DNA from: an uncultured Verrucomicrobia subdivision 3 bacterium
GTDB taxonomy: Bacteria; Verrucomicrobiota; Verrucomicrobiia; Limisphaerales; UBA11358
Direction: 5' to 3'
Length of the DNA stretch: 64,000 nucleotides
NCBI GenBank assembly: GCA_903835255.1
Contig: CAILMI010000013.1
Location: 1 to 64,000, forward strand
Below, piece after piece: positions 27,931 to 37,975 of the stretch (within the stretch, counting starts at the first letter, position 1; each line of letters starts with the position of its first letter). The notes under the pieces are model-generated. The model searched no databases. It was not told where the DNA came from and saw nothing but the letters and a program-made list of their open reading frames with translations. A program made the position numbers and the translations under genes.

Positions 27931-28995
27931 ATGACGGCCACCCATAAAATCCTGGTTTTGGACGATGACGCCGACTGGCTGGAGGCGTGCCGTGAAATTT
28001 TCGCGGACCTGCCGAGCCGCCCAGAGGTCCGGACGGCCCTTTCCAGTTCTCGGGCCTTGGCGATGCTGGAAGCCGAACCGTTCCAACTTCTGATTAGCGA
28101 TCTGAAAATGCCCCGAATGGACGGGTTGCAGGTGCTCTCCATCGTTCACCGCCGCTTTCCGCAATTGCGCACGGTGGTTTTAAGCGGACTGGAGGACGAG
28201 GAGTTCCGCGCGCGCGCCTACGCGCTGGGAGTCGACCTGTTCTGGCTTAAACCGGACATGCAGCGGAATTCAAAAACATTCCTGGACTGCCTGGAATCGC
28301 TGCTGAGGCAGGACGAAGAGAGTGGCTTTCGGGGAATTCAGAGCAAGAGCCTCCTGGACCTCCTCCAGATAGAGGGGCTCGCCCGCTCGTCCAGCGTCCT
28401 GCGGATCACCCGCAAGTCACTCGTCGCCAAACTATGGCTGCAGAATGGCGAATTGATCGATGCCGAGGCCGAGGGATTGTCCGGCGAAGTGGCGCTCCGC
28501 CGGATCCTTGCCTGGAAGTCCGGTGCCTTTGAAAGCCTGCCGCCCGAGCCCGAACGTCCCCGCACCATTCACCAGCCCCTCCCCACCCTGCTTCTGAAAT
28601 CCGCGCAGGAGATGGATGAGACCCCGCCCCCGTTCGGTGAATCCTTTTTGTCAGACGAGGACCAGTCCCGCAGGAAACTCTCACTGCTCGCGCGTGCCGG
28701 CGCCGAATGGGTCGTCAGCGCCCCCGCCGACCGCCGGAACGAGCCTGCGGCGCTGGGCACCGGAGCCGCCAAACCCCTGGCAGCCTGGATCCGCCTCGCG
28801 ACGGAAATCTCAAAAAAACTGGGGGACCATATGGAAGCCGGACCGCTTCTGTATATGGCCGCACACGGCCCGGAAAAAAACTGCCTGCTTCTGCCACAGG
28901 GAAAAACAACCTTCCTTGCCGCCTGGCCGGCCGGGGAGGACGACCGGCCGCTGCTCGAAAAAACCAAAAAAATTATCGCCGCATGGGATTCCTAA
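27931..28995 (+). CDS. Response regulator with receiver and PATAN (DUF4388) domains
   Basis: 354 aa. The receiver domain has ILVLDDDADW (residues 7-16), phospho-acceptor Asp in LLISDLKMPRMDG near 50-62, VLSGLEDE and the conserved Lys in LFWLKPD. Residues 130-205 are a PATAN/DUF4388 domain (FRGIQSKSLLDLLQIEG, LWLQNGELIDAEAEGLSGE, AWKSGAFESLPP). The C-terminal 100 residues are less clear and may be a third, roadblock-like domain. Such regulators act through protein contacts rather than DNA and are common in systems for motility, pili and polarity. Divergent from the MglA operon, it probably feeds signals into it (inference). Confidence 0.85.
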   Translation: MTATHKILVLDDDADWLEACREIFADLPSRPEVRTALSSSRALAMLEAEPFQLLISDLKMPRMDGLQVLSIVHRRFPQLRTVVLSGLEDEEFRARAYALGVDLFWLKPDMQRNSKTFLDCLESLLRQDEESGFRGIQSKSLLDLLQIEGLARSSSVLRITRKSLVAKLWLQNGELIDAEAEGLSGEVALRRILAWKSGAFESLPPEPERPRTIHQPLPTLLLKSAQEMDETPPPFGESFLSDEDQSRRKLSLLARAGAEWVVSAPADRRNEPAALGTGAAKPLAAWIRLATEISKKLGDHMEAGPLLYMAAHGPEKNCLLLPQGKTTFLAAWPAGEDDRPLLEKTKKIIAAWDS

Positions 28996-29306
28996 AAAAA
29001 CTATGGCGCGCGCGGCGCAGCCGCGCCGCCGTCCAGCCACTTCCGAGCGGCAGCATGATGGTGAACCTCGACGGCACCATCGGGGCCACCACCGTTCCCG
29101 CCACGTATCCCCGCAGGCTGCTTCAGGAGGTCGGCAATGGCGTCCTGTCCCTGTTCCGCGAGGCACGGGCGGCGCAGCTTCCGCTCACGGAAGTGAGCCT
29201 TTATTTCGGCAGCCTGCACGTCACGGCCCGCGAACTGCGGACGGGCGTCCTCATTTACTTCGCTCCGCAAACCGGGGAAAACCCGCACCCCGCCCAAACC
29301 CCATGA
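28983..29306 (+). CDS. Small conserved-looking protein of unknown function
   Basis: 107 aa from the ATG at 28983, overlapping the end of the PATAN regulator by 13 bases; the frame is open further upstream, but that part is a shadow of the regulator gene. After a basic start (MGFLKKLWRARRSRAA) comes a probable alpha/beta unit: YPRRLLQEVGNGVLSLFREA, then LPLTEVSLYFGSLHVTARELR and GVLIYFAP. No signal peptide, membrane span or known motif. Its stop overlaps the next start (ATGA at 29303-29306), so translation is coupled on both sides. Confidence 0.65.
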   Translation: MGFLKKLWRARRSRAAVQPLPSGSMMVNLDGTIGATTVPATYPRRLLQEVGNGVLSLFREARAAQLPLTEVSLYFGSLHVTARELRTGVLIYFAPQTGENPHPAQTP

Positions 29307-29695
29307 CCCCCAAAGAACTCAGCCTGCTGGTGAGCCAGATTGAAACCCACATCGAATGCTGGAAGCAGTTCAATCACTACCTCACCGTCGCCCGCTCCAA
29401 AAAATTTGGTCCGGCGCAGGAAACCCAGTTCCTGGAACTCAAAAGCATCCTGGTACAGGAACTGGAATCCATCTTCGCCGCCATCGAATCCACCACGCCC
29501 TCGCGCGATGAAATCATCCAGCTCATCAGCAACACCCCGTCGCTGCACCATCTGAGCGAGACGCATGAAAACGCCCTGCGCAACACCGAAACCCAATGGC
29601 ACAGGATCTACATCGGCTGGCACTCGGTTCTGGGCCAGCTCAAGGTAAAACAGGCCGCCGCAAAAACTAAAAAATTCTGGCGCAAAAAAATCTAG
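29303..29695 (+). CDS. Small helical protein of unknown function
   Basis: 130 aa from the ATG at 29303, overlapping the previous stop by four bases. It is mostly helical by composition (ELSLLVSQIETHIECWKQF, ETQFLELKSILVQELESIF) and ends in a very basic tail (KVKQAAAKTKKFWRKKI). No family recognised. Third gene of the operon led by the receiver-PATAN regulator, so it may be an adaptor or effector of that signalling unit. Its reading frame also extends upstream as a shadow, which I leave out. Confidence 0.65.
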   Translation: MTPKELSLLVSQIETHIECWKQFNHYLTVARSKKFGPAQETQFLELKSILVQELESIFAAIESTTPSRDEIIQLISNTPSLHHLSETHENALRNTETQWHRIYIGWHSVLGQLKVKQAAAKTKKFWRKKI

Positions 29696-29757
29696 GATTC
29701 TTCATCACTCTGCGTTTATGGCTTGCCCCGCACCCCCATTTCACGTCCAAATGACTC

Positions 29758-30549
29758 ATGCCTGACTGGATTGTCGCGATCATGCTGGGGTTGCTGGAGG
29801 GAATCACCGAATTCCTCCCCGTCTCCTCCACCGGCCACCTGCTCATCGCCGAACATTGGCTGCCGCATCAGAGCGACCTTTTCAACGTCACCATCCAATG
29901 CGGCGCAGTCCTCGCCGTGCTGCCGCTCTTCCCCCAGCGTCTCTTCAAATTTGTCTTTGAGCTCGGCGACCGGGAGACGCAGGGCTACCTCCTGAAAATT
30001 CTCGCCGCCTTCGCCATCACCGGCGCAGGAGGCCTGGCCTTGGATCACTACAACGTCAAACTGCCGGAACACGTCGCGCCCGTCGCCTGGGCCTTGCTCC
30101 TCGGCGGACTCGCCTTTATCGCCATCGAATTCTTTTTGCGCGGAAAAAAACTCGGCCGCGAAGTCACCTGGACCATCGCCGTCGCCGTGGGCCTTGGCCA
30201 GTTGGTGGCGGCGGTTTTTCCCGGCACATCGCGCTCCGGCTCCACCATCCTGTTCTGCCTGCTGCTCGGACTGGCCCGACCCGCCGCCACGGAATTTTCC
30301 TTTCTGGTCGGCATTCCCACCCTGCTCGCCGCCGGCGGCCTTAAAATCTTCAAAGCCCTGCACCATCCCAACCCGCTCGCGCCCCATGAAAACTGGGGCT
30401 TGATCCTGCTCGCTACCGCCGTGGCCGCCGTCATCTCCTTCCTGACCGTGAAATGGCTGCTGCGCTATGTGCAGACGCACACCTTCATCGCCTTCGGCTG
30501 GTATCGTATCGCCCTGGCGGTGGTGATTTTCATCGCGCTGTTGAAGTGA
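29758..30549 (+). CDS. uppP: Undecaprenyl-diphosphatase UppP (BacA)
   Basis: 263 aa, the usual length. The signature EGITEFLPVSSTGH lies at residues 14-27 and the second catalytic motif PGTSRSGST near 155-163; both sit in a protein with about eight membrane helices. UppP removes a phosphate from undecaprenyl pyrophosphate, recycling the lipid carrier needed for peptidoglycan and for the exopolysaccharide made by the locus at 1-17 kb. It follows the small helical gene by 62 bases on the same strand but is probably a separate housekeeping gene. Confidence 0.96.
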   Translation: MPDWIVAIMLGLLEGITEFLPVSSTGHLLIAEHWLPHQSDLFNVTIQCGAVLAVLPLFPQRLFKFVFELGDRETQGYLLKILAAFAITGAGGLALDHYNVKLPEHVAPVAWALLLGGLAFIAIEFFLRGKKLGREVTWTIAVAVGLGQLVAAVFPGTSRSGSTILFCLLLGLARPAATEFSFLVGIPTLLAAGGLKIFKALHHPNPLAPHENWGLILLATAVAAVISFLTVKWLLRYVQTHTFIAFGWYRIALAVVIFIALLK

Positions 30550-30597
30550 ACCGCCAGAGTCCGTCCGGATGAACCGGACGGAGATTAATCGCTTGCC

Positions 30598-30742
30598 CTA
30601 GAGCCGTTCTTGGCAACTTGGGGACAGGTGGGGCGCGACACTCTGCACGCGCCGGCGTGGCAAACCAGGACGCCTTGATTGGCAGCAGCGGCGGGCAGAA
30701 GAGTACCCGCCGATGTGCCACGGTTACGTTGAACTGCCACAG
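30598..30742 (-). repeat. Dispersed intergenic repeat family A, copy 2 (inverted)
   Basis: Read on the minus strand it runs from GGCAGTTCAACGTAACC to GTTGCCAAGAACGGCTC and aligns with the copies at 24692 and 53636. Both hairpins remain (CGGCGGG...CCCGCCG and GGCGCG...CGCGCC), with changes in the first stem. Short frames across it encode peptides resembling those over other copies, which follows from the repeat and is not evidence of a gene. It occupies most of the 30550-30847 gap. Confidence 0.85.
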
Positions 30743-30847
30743 ATGACACAGATCTCCCACCTCACTGACAAAGATGAAGAAGACGGGTCAGGGGCGCAGA
30801 CGACAACCGGCCCCGGCCGCCATTTTCGGGAACGGCCTTACCACAAC

Positions 30848-31417
30848 TCACTTTGCGTTCGGATCGGGAATGAAAACCTTCTTCCCCGCGAACAGCGCGT
30901 TGGGGTTCAAACCCGGATTCGCCGCAAGGATCTGCGCGGTCGTCACCTTGACGCCCTGGTCGCGATACGCTTTGGCGATGGACGACAACGTATCGCCGGA
31001 ATGGATTTCATAATCGTACCCCTTCTGCTTGGTGCCGGGCGCCGGGGAGTCGCTTGAAACCGCCGGGAGTTTATGGGTGGAGCCGCTGCCGGATTTTCCA
31101 ATCTTCTCGATGGCTTTGAGAATTCGCTCGTTATCCGCCTGCCGTTTCCGGTCGATCTCCTGGACCTGCGCAGCGAGTTTTCTGAGATCCTCCGCGCTCG
31201 CATCGTCGTTTGCAGCAGGCTGGTTCAGCTTGTCGCGCAGTTCGCCGATCTCCTTCTCCAGCGCCGCGATATGCTTGGCCTGCGCAACCTGGGCCTCCAG
31301 CAGGTCCTGGACCTGGCCGGACACCTTGCCGATTTGTTCCTGAGTGGCAGCGTCCTGACCGCACGCCACTGCCACCATGAATGCTAGAATAAAAAACAAC
31401 AGTGAAACTTTTTGCAT
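30848..31417 (-). CDS. Secreted coiled-coil protein with C-terminal LysM domain
   Basis: 189 aa. The N-terminal signal peptide is LLFFILAFMVAVACG; the Cys would allow lipoprotein processing, but the lipobox is imperfect. Residues 30-105 are a charged coiled coil (VQDLLEAQVAQAKHIAALEK and on). A LysM domain fills the C-terminus (YEIHSGDTLSSIAKAYRDQG ... ILAANPGLNPNALFAGKKVFIP), which binds the glycan strands of peptidoglycan. It likely tethers or organises the cell wall. Stands alone between two family A repeats. Confidence 0.88.
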   Translation of the reverse strand: MQKVSLLFFILAFMVAVACGQDAATQEQIGKVSGQVQDLLEAQVAQAKHIAALEKEIGELRDKLNQPAANDDASAEDLRKLAAQVQEIDRKRQADNERILKAIEKIGKSGSGSTHKLPAVSSDSPAPGTKQKGYDYEIHSGDTLSSIAKAYRDQGVKVTTAQILAANPGLNPNALFAGKKVFIPDPNAK

Positions 31418-31610
31418 CCGCCGAAAATAAACCGCTGCGCGGCAACGTCAAGGTGAAGTGCACGGCTGCTCAGGGCAGACGTATCTTCATTTGAGTTTTT
31501 ATTGGGATAGTGGGGGGGGGGTCGCTTTCGAGTGGTGCGGGAGGCGTGCCCATCTGAAAAATCAAAACGAGTCAAATTTTCATAAAAGTTGGCGGGGCAT
31601 GGCTAGATGT

Positions 31611-31745
31611 AGCAGTTCTTGGCAACGGTGAGACAGGTGGGGCGTTACTCTGTGCCCGCCGTCGTGGCAAACCATTACGCGTTGATTGGCAATGGCGGCA
31701 GGCAGAAGACTGCCAGACGAAGCCAAGGGCGTGCCACTTACATGG
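31611..31745 (-). repeat. Dispersed intergenic repeat family A, copy 3 (inverted, more diverged)
   Basis: On the minus strand it ends in CGTTGCCAAGAACTGC and keeps the GGCAGTCTTCTGCC hairpin core, but the second stem is weakened and the distal end is diverged. It lies 869 bases after copy 2 in the same orientation, on the other side of the LysM gene. The rest of 31418-32006 holds a G10 tract at 31512-31521 and the terminator at 31953-31984; I see no gene there. Confidence 0.75.
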
Positions 31746-31952
31746 GGGATACCGCCTCGCCGCTTTTGTATCCCTATCTGACCGGCTCTGCTCACATCGA
31801 CCTCAAAAACCTATCTGGAACTCGAGGAACTGCTGCCGTGCAAAATAAAGGCCGCCTATTCGTTACACCGGCAGGTAGCAAATCATCCCACCGATTTGAA
31901 CAGTCATTTGAAAAACGGCGCACCAAAACATTTCAAGAGGCGCCCCCAGCAC

Positions 31953-31984
31953 TAAAAACGCCCCGCTGAAATCAGCGGGGCGTT
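31953..31984 (-). terminator. Intrinsic terminator of the EF-hand protein gene
   Basis: A near-perfect hairpin (AACGCCCCGCTGA / TCAGCGGGGCGTT) is followed on the minus strand by TTTTTAG. It lies 22 bases after the stop of the gene at 32007-32318. Confidence 0.9.
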
Positions 31985-32006
31985 GCAAACTAAAGAGAAG
32001 CTGGAA

Positions 32007-32318
32007 TTATTTGGCAGCGTCGGCCTTGGGGGCATCCAACTTGGGGGCATCGGTCGCCGGAGCGGCGTCCGCCTTTTTCTTGGCGTGGGCCGGGAACGCC
32101 TTGGCCCAGGCGTCTTTCTCCTCCTGGGTCATGGAACCCTTTTCGGTCTTGTCGAGCTTGCCGTCCTTGTTGGCATCATATTTAGCCAGCATGTCTGACT
32201 GCAGCTGCTTCTGTTCCGGTGTCATTTTTTTGCTAGCTTTTTTGGGGGCGTCCTGAGCCTGCACCACTAGGGCAGTGGCACAGCAGAGGGCGACGGCGGC
32301 AATGATAAGTTTTTTCAT
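32007..32318 (-). CDS. Small secreted EF-hand protein
   Basis: 103 aa. A clear signal peptide (KKLIIAAVALCCATALVVQAQ) precedes a charged mature part. One EF-hand loop, DANKDGKLDKTE, lies near residues 48-59 with Asp and Glu at the calcium-binding positions. The C-terminus is an Ala/Pro/Asp/Lys-rich tail (APATDAPKLDAPKADAAK). Single-EF-hand periplasmic proteins of this kind are frequent in Verrucomicrobia and Planctomycetes; function unknown, perhaps calcium binding. It has its own terminator and is monocistronic. Confidence 0.85.
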   Translation of the reverse strand: MKKLIIAAVALCCATALVVQAQDAPKKASKKMTPEQKQLQSDMLAKYDANKDGKLDKTEKGSMTQEEKDAWAKAFPAHAKKKADAAPATDAPKLDAPKADAAK

Positions 32319-32469
32319 AGGTATTGAAACGTGGTTTTAGTTTATTGTTTTTTCGCGTGGTTTTCGAGTGCGACCACACAGGGGAAGACGCCGACAAGGG
32401 ACGCCGGTTACACTATATTTAGTCGTCCACATTAATGCGGAGGCTTGCACGACTCCCACCATGCCGATG

Positions 32470-33699
<1,230 letters not shown>

Positions 33700-33767
33700 A
33701 TGGGCAATATTAAACCGCTAAGTGGCGGCATGCGCAAAATGAAAATGATGCCCCTAAATGATACTGC

Positions 33768-34448
33768 TTATTGCCAGCCCGACATCGAATCGTAGCGGAA
33801 AGTCATTTCCGCCGCATTAAAGCCCTTAAACCACTTGGCGTGACCGTCCGCGAAAAGAATATTTTGGCCTTTGCTGTGCGCCTGCCACTCCAACCACGGG
33901 AGGCCGTTGACCGCACCGCCCACACAGTTCTGGGAATAATCATCCTTATCTGCGTCTTCCGGGGCAAAATCTAGCGTATCGCCAGACACGACCTGCGCGG
34001 ACGGAAGCATTATCCGCCGCGAATCAATCGCCGCCGCGTTATAGCCCGCTGCCACATACGCCGCGCGCGCGCCGTTGAAATAATTAAAACGAGACTGATC
34101 CGACGCCGGCATCAGCTTGTTGGAGGGGCAGCGGTAAATATTGGTACTTTGTGTGTAGGAAAATAATTGCTGCAACCAGGCGTTCGCGGGCGCGTCGGGA
34201 TCCACATTGTTCCACGGGATGCTCTTGCCGGATTTTGGATAAAAACCGTTCGCGTCGTCCGCAAACATCACCATGCCCAAGCCAATCTGATGCAGATTGG
34301 AATTGCAGGTGATGGTCCAGGCGCGCTGTTTGGCAGAGGACAATGCCGGCAAAAGCAGTGCCGCCAGAATGGCGATGATGGCGATGACAACGAGCAATTC
34401 AATCAGCGTGAAGCCGGGAGTGCATTTTTTTGCTTTGGAAAAATCCAC
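33768..34448 (-). CDS. Type II secretion/type IV pilin-like pseudopilin with H-x9-DG signature
   Basis: 226 aa. The prepilin peptidase site is [20 protein letters not shown] near residues 12-31, with cleavage after Gly12 and Glu at +5 of the mature chain. The C-terminus has [16 protein letters not shown], the H-x9-DG motif. This is the common type of cargo-like pseudopilin found in dozens of copies in Verrucomicrobia and Planctomycetes. Exposed on the periplasmic side; substrate or partner unknown. No other secretion gene is adjacent. Confidence 0.92.
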   Translation of the reverse strand: MDFSKAKKCTPGFTLIELLVVIAIIAILAALLLPALSSAKQRAWTITCNSNLHQIGLGMVMFADDANGFYPKSGKSIPWNNVDPDAPANAWLQQLFSYTQSTNIYRCPSNKLMPASDQSRFNYFNGARAAYVAAGYNAAAIDSRRIMLPSAQVVSGDTLDFAPEDADKDDYSQNCVGGAVNGLPWLEWQAHSKGQNILFADGHAKWFKGFNAAEMTFRYDSMSGWQ

Positions 34449-34570
34449 CCCGCCTAAGTATCAGAAGCGAAAATCGCGTCAAGGTTTCAAGTTTTAAAGT
34501 GGATAGTTATTTCCAACCCCAAAGATGGCGGTATTACGAAAGAGTTTTTAGGGGAGTCCCGGGCTTATCG

Positions 34571-35455
34571 TCAGGGCGGAAAACCGATGGCGAGCTTCAC
34601 TGCGGAATATTCCGGATGAATTTTTCCGTCACGCGTGCGGATCACGAGCTCCGGCTCCACCCACGTCTGACCCCGGAATCCCTCGGGCAAATCGTCGGCG
34701 CGCATTAATCCAAACAAGCCAACCAGTGCCGGATCGCCCTCGCGGAAAACCACCGGGCGCTGGCGGACGATGATCAGTCCGGCAGCGCGCGCACCCGCCT
34801 CCACGCGCGCGCGCTGAGCGGGCTCATAGGGAAACACGCACGCAAAAAAACCGCCGGCGGCGAGATGCTTCGAAGCAGTCGCACAATAATCCGCCACCGT
34901 GCCGCGGAGCTCAAAGCGGCAGGCGAGCTTTTGGGGATGCTCGCTCTCGACGCCGGCGCCCAGCGGGAAATACGGCGGGCTTCCGGTGATAAGGTCAAAT
35001 TTTTCGTCCGCCCGGACAATTTCCGGCGCGCGAAAATCGCCGGCGCGGATTTCATAGCGGTCTTCAATTCCATTGTAGCGCGCGGACTTTCGGGCCAGCG
35101 CCACGCTGTCAGCTTGCGCTTCCACGGTCACCAGCTTTGCGCCCGGCAGCCGCCAGGCGCAGATCATGCCCACCGTGCCGAGCCCGCTGCCGAGGTCGAG
35201 CGCCGCGCGCGCGGACGGACACCAGGTCGTGCCATACCACGCGGTCAATAGATCATCGGTGGAAAAACGGTGTCCCGCGCGCAGCTGAAACAGCCGGAAA
35301 TGACCGCTCAAAGCGTCGAGCGTTTCATGCGGTTCCACCGCCACGCCGGAATCCAAGCCGGGCGGAACCGGGCCCGGTTTGGCCCAGCCTTTAAAATGGG
35401 TTGCGGGAGCCGGCGGGACGGGACTTAAACCCACTTCTGAATTCAGCGGATTCAT
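34571..35455 (-). CDS. trmN6: TrmN6-like tRNA1(Val) adenine N6-methyltransferase
   Basis: 294 aa, somewhat longer than Escherichia coli TrmN6 because of a proline-rich N-terminal extension of about 45 residues (a shorter start is possible). Class I methyltransferase motifs: LDLGSGLGTVGMICAWR near 89-105, VTVEAQADSVALARKSA, and the amino-methyltransferase motif TGSPPYF near 156-162. The family methylates A37 of tRNA1(Val) or acts on related RNA; the substrate here is inferred. Four bases after the CDF transporter gene, so co-transcribed with it. Confidence 0.82.
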   Translation of the reverse strand: MNPLNSEVGLSPVPPAPATHFKGWAKPGPVPPGLDSGVAVEPHETLDALSGHFRLFQLRAGHRFSTDDLLTAWYGTTWCPSARAALDLGSGLGTVGMICAWRLPGAKLVTVEAQADSVALARKSARYNGIEDRYEIRAGDFRAPEIVRADEKFDLITGSPPYFPLGAGVESEHPQKLACRFELRGTVADYCATASKHLAAGGFFACVFPYEPAQRARVEAGARAAGLIIVRQRPVVFREGDPALVGLFGLMRADDLPEGFRGQTWVEPELVIRTRDGKIHPEYSAVKLAIGFPP

Positions 35456-35459
35456 TCCG

Positions 35460-36377
35460 TCAAAGACTCCTCGCCTCGTCGTTGGCGAAGAGGTTCTTCA
35501 CCGGTTTGAGGGGCTCGATGTGAATTAGCACGTCACGGACGGACGGGATTTCGGCGCGCACTTGATTCTTCACCTCATGGCCGATGCGATGGGAGTTTTC
35601 CACCGTCATCTGCGGATCCACCTCCACGTGCATGTCCACGAAAAACTGGTAGCCCATCTTGCGCACATGGCATTTTTCAACGCCCTGAACACCGGGAATG
35701 GTTCCGGCCACGGCGCGTATTTTTTCCACCAGCGCGCGATCGGGCGAGCGGTCCATCAGTTCATTCAAAGCGGGGAGCAGCAGCCGCCAGCCGTTCCAGG
35801 CGATGACCGCAGCGGCAGCGACGGCTGCCCAGTTGTCCGCCGCTTCATACCCCGGCCCGCCAAGGAGCGAGATGCTGATGCCGAGAAATGCCGCGGACGA
35901 GGTGATGGCATCGCTGCGGTGGTGCCAGGCGTCGGTCTCCATGGCAGAGCTTTCCAAGGTGGCGGATTCGCGGAGCACAAAGCGGAACAGCACCTCTTTG
36001 ACTGCAATGACACCGATCAAGATAACGAGGGTGAAGGCCGAGGGGGCCACGCGGGGCTCGTTCAGGTCATGCAGGGCGTTGAAGCCAATCCATATGGCAG
36101 CGAGCAGCAGCACGGTTGAGATGATTGCGGCAGCCAGGGGCTCCGCCTTGCCGTGGCCATAGGGATGATCCTCGTCCGGCGGCGTCTCGGACACGACCAG
36201 AGCGCGCCAGACGATGATGGAGCTAAAGACGTCCGCCAGCGATTCGACGGCGTCGGCGATAAGCGCCTGGGAATGGCCGAGGATGCCGGCAAGGAACTTG
36301 ACCGCCGCGAGCCCCACGTTCGCGGCCAGGCCGAGGAACGTGGCGCGCAGACTGCGGGGCAAGCGGTTTGGAGTCAC
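35460..36377 (-). CDS. Cation diffusion facilitator (CDF) metal transporter
   Basis: 305 aa. Six membrane helices; metal-binding residues stand in ALIADAVESLADVFSS (helix 2), HPYGHGKAEPLAA (the HxxxH-type loop) and METDAWHHRSDAITSS (helix 5). The C-terminal cytoplasmic domain has VEKCHVRKMGYQFFVDMHVEV and a closing His-containing helix. Such proteins export Zn, Fe, Mn or Co in exchange for protons. Metal choice cannot be read safely. Forms a two-gene operon with the TrmN6-like gene. Confidence 0.93.
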   Translation of the reverse strand: MTPNRLPRSLRATFLGLAANVGLAAVKFLAGILGHSQALIADAVESLADVFSSIIVWRALVVSETPPDEDHPYGHGKAEPLAAAIISTVLLLAAIWIGFNALHDLNEPRVAPSAFTLVILIGVIAVKEVLFRFVLRESATLESSAMETDAWHHRSDAITSSAAFLGISISLLGGPGYEAADNWAAVAAAAVIAWNGWRLLLPALNELMDRSPDRALVEKIRAVAGTIPGVQGVEKCHVRKMGYQFFVDMHVEVDPQMTVENSHRIGHEVKNQVRAEIPSVRDVLIHIEPLKPVKNLFANDEARSL

Positions 36378-36527
36378 GCGGGTATTGTAGCGACCGCCGG
36401 GCAGAGTGCCGCAAAAAAATGACGGAGCTATTTTAAACCGAACTCCAAATCAGGCAGAGGCAACGCGCTGCGATGCCTCCGCGCCAGCCCTGCCACGGGG
36501 CGCGAACTCTTATTTCAGAGTTCGGTT

Positions 36528-37892
36528 TCAAACCAGCTTGCCCAATTTACGGATTTCAGGCCAGATCCAGGCGACCGCCAGCACCACCAGAATCGAGCCC
36601 AGGCCGCCGGTGAGGGTAGAAACGATGGCCCCGGTGGCGTGGGCATTGCCCAAAACCGTCGGGGTGGTGAACAGATAAGCGACGATGCCGGCGCGGAAGC
36701 CGCCGAGCTCGTTGGAAGTACCAATGAACAGGCTGTTGACGGCCGAGACACGGCCGCGCTTCTCGTCCGGGGTCAGGGTCTGGACCAGCGTCTGTCGCAC
36801 CACCACGCTGATGTTGTCCACCGCGCCGGCCACAGCAAGCAGGGCAAAGGACAGCCAGAACCAGGAGGATGACGGGAGGGCAATCCAGCGACCGAGACTG
36901 TTGGGATTGGCGACGGCAAACAAGACGGTGGCCAGGCCGAACAGGGCGACGGACCAGAGCATGGTTTGCCCGGCCTTTTGGAGCGGCGGCCGGTGGGCGA
37001 GCAGAAACGCGCACAGCACCGCCCCCACAGCCATGGCATTGCGCAGCCAGCCCAATCCTTCCGCCCCGGCATGAAAAATATCATCCGCAAACATGGGCAG
37101 AATCGTTACCGCCCCGCCGAGCAGGACGGCAAATAGGTCCAGCGTGAGGGTGCCGAGAATGATCTTGTTCTGATAAACAAACCGGAACCCCTCAACCAGG
37201 CTTCGGGCGGAAACCGGTTCAGCGGGTTTGACCTTGTGCAGGTGGCGGATCGGCGCGACCAGTCCAAAGCACAGAAGCGATGCCAGCGCGTTAAAAACAT
37301 ACACCGCCCAGGCAGTGTTGTTCTCTTCCGCATGCGGGGTCAGCGCCACGACCAGACCGAACGCCGCCGGACCCACCACACAGGAAAACTGGAAGGCGGC
37401 GCTGTTGAAGGTGACCGCGCTGGCAAACTGCCGGTGCGGCACTAGGCTCGCCACAAACGCCGCGCTGGCCGGCCACAGAAAAGTCCGCGCCGCGCCGATC
37501 ACAAACAGGCAGAAATAAATCCAAAACACCGGCGCGGCAAAATAGGAGATCAATGCCAGACAGAGGCTCGAGGCCGCTAACAAGAGCGTCATAGCCAGGA
37601 TGATTTTTTTGCGGTTGAAAGTGTCAGCAAAATGCCCGGCCGGCACTGTGCACAGAATCATCGGAACCATCAGCGACAGCCCCACAAAAGCCAGGGACAG
37701 CGCCGAGTGCGTCCGCCGGTACAGCTCCCAATCAATCGCCACCACCAGCATCTGCTGCCCCAGCGTCGCCACAAATCGGCCAGTGAGATACCGGGCAAAA
37801 TCCCCGTTGCGCAGAACGGCGTAGGGATGATCGGCCACAGGTTTGGGCGCTGGCGCATCGGGCAAATTTTCTGGCGATTCCTGATCGTGCAT
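36528..37892 (-). CDS. Major facilitator superfamily transporter (MFS_3-like exporter)
   Basis: 454 aa with about twelve helices. The start has YAVLRNGDFARYLTGRFVATLGQQMLVV (in two parts), common in the MFS_3/enterobactin-exporter-like group, then AGHFADTFNRKKII, the MFS motif between helices 2 and 3. The second half contains VVRQTLVQTLTPDEKRGRVSAVNSLFIGTSNELGG. Likely an efflux pump for a small molecule; substrate unknown. Monocistronic; the 150-base gap to the CDF gene holds nothing I can name. Confidence 0.9.
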   Translation of the reverse strand: MHDQESPENLPDAPAPKPVADHPYAVLRNGDFARYLTGRFVATLGQQMLVVAIDWELYRRTHSALSLAFVGLSLMVPMILCTVPAGHFADTFNRKKIILAMTLLLAASSLCLALISYFAAPVFWIYFCLFVIGAARTFLWPASAAFVASLVPHRQFASAVTFNSAAFQFSCVVGPAAFGLVVALTPHAEENNTAWAVYVFNALASLLCFGLVAPIRHLHKVKPAEPVSARSLVEGFRFVYQNKIILGTLTLDLFAVLLGGAVTILPMFADDIFHAGAEGLGWLRNAMAVGAVLCAFLLAHRPPLQKAGQTMLWSVALFGLATVLFAVANPNSLGRWIALPSSSWFWLSFALLAVAGAVDNISVVVRQTLVQTLTPDEKRGRVSAVNSLFIGTSNELGGFRAGIVAYLFTTPTVLGNAHATGAIVSTLTGGLGSILVVLAVAWIWPEIRKLGKLV

Positions 37893-37975
37893 GAAATCCA
37901 GCCATCACCTTAAACCAAAATCGCGCGCGGTCGAGTTTTCGCTGCGCCCCTGCCCCTTGCTCGCGCATGGCCTTC

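Noticed and set aside
29716-30480. 254-residue minus-strand frame, Gly/Gln/Glu-rich
   Set aside because: Antisense to uppP; the low-complexity makeup results from the transmembrane codons of uppP read backwards.
31512-31521. Run of ten G as a possible phase-variation tract
   Set aside because: It lies between genes, not in a coding region or a clear promoter spacer, so no switching target is evident.
31580-31969. Short frames on both strands over repeat family A copy 3
   Set aside because: Similar peptides arise over other copies of the repeat only because the DNA is repeated; frames are not conserved and lack ribosome binding sites.
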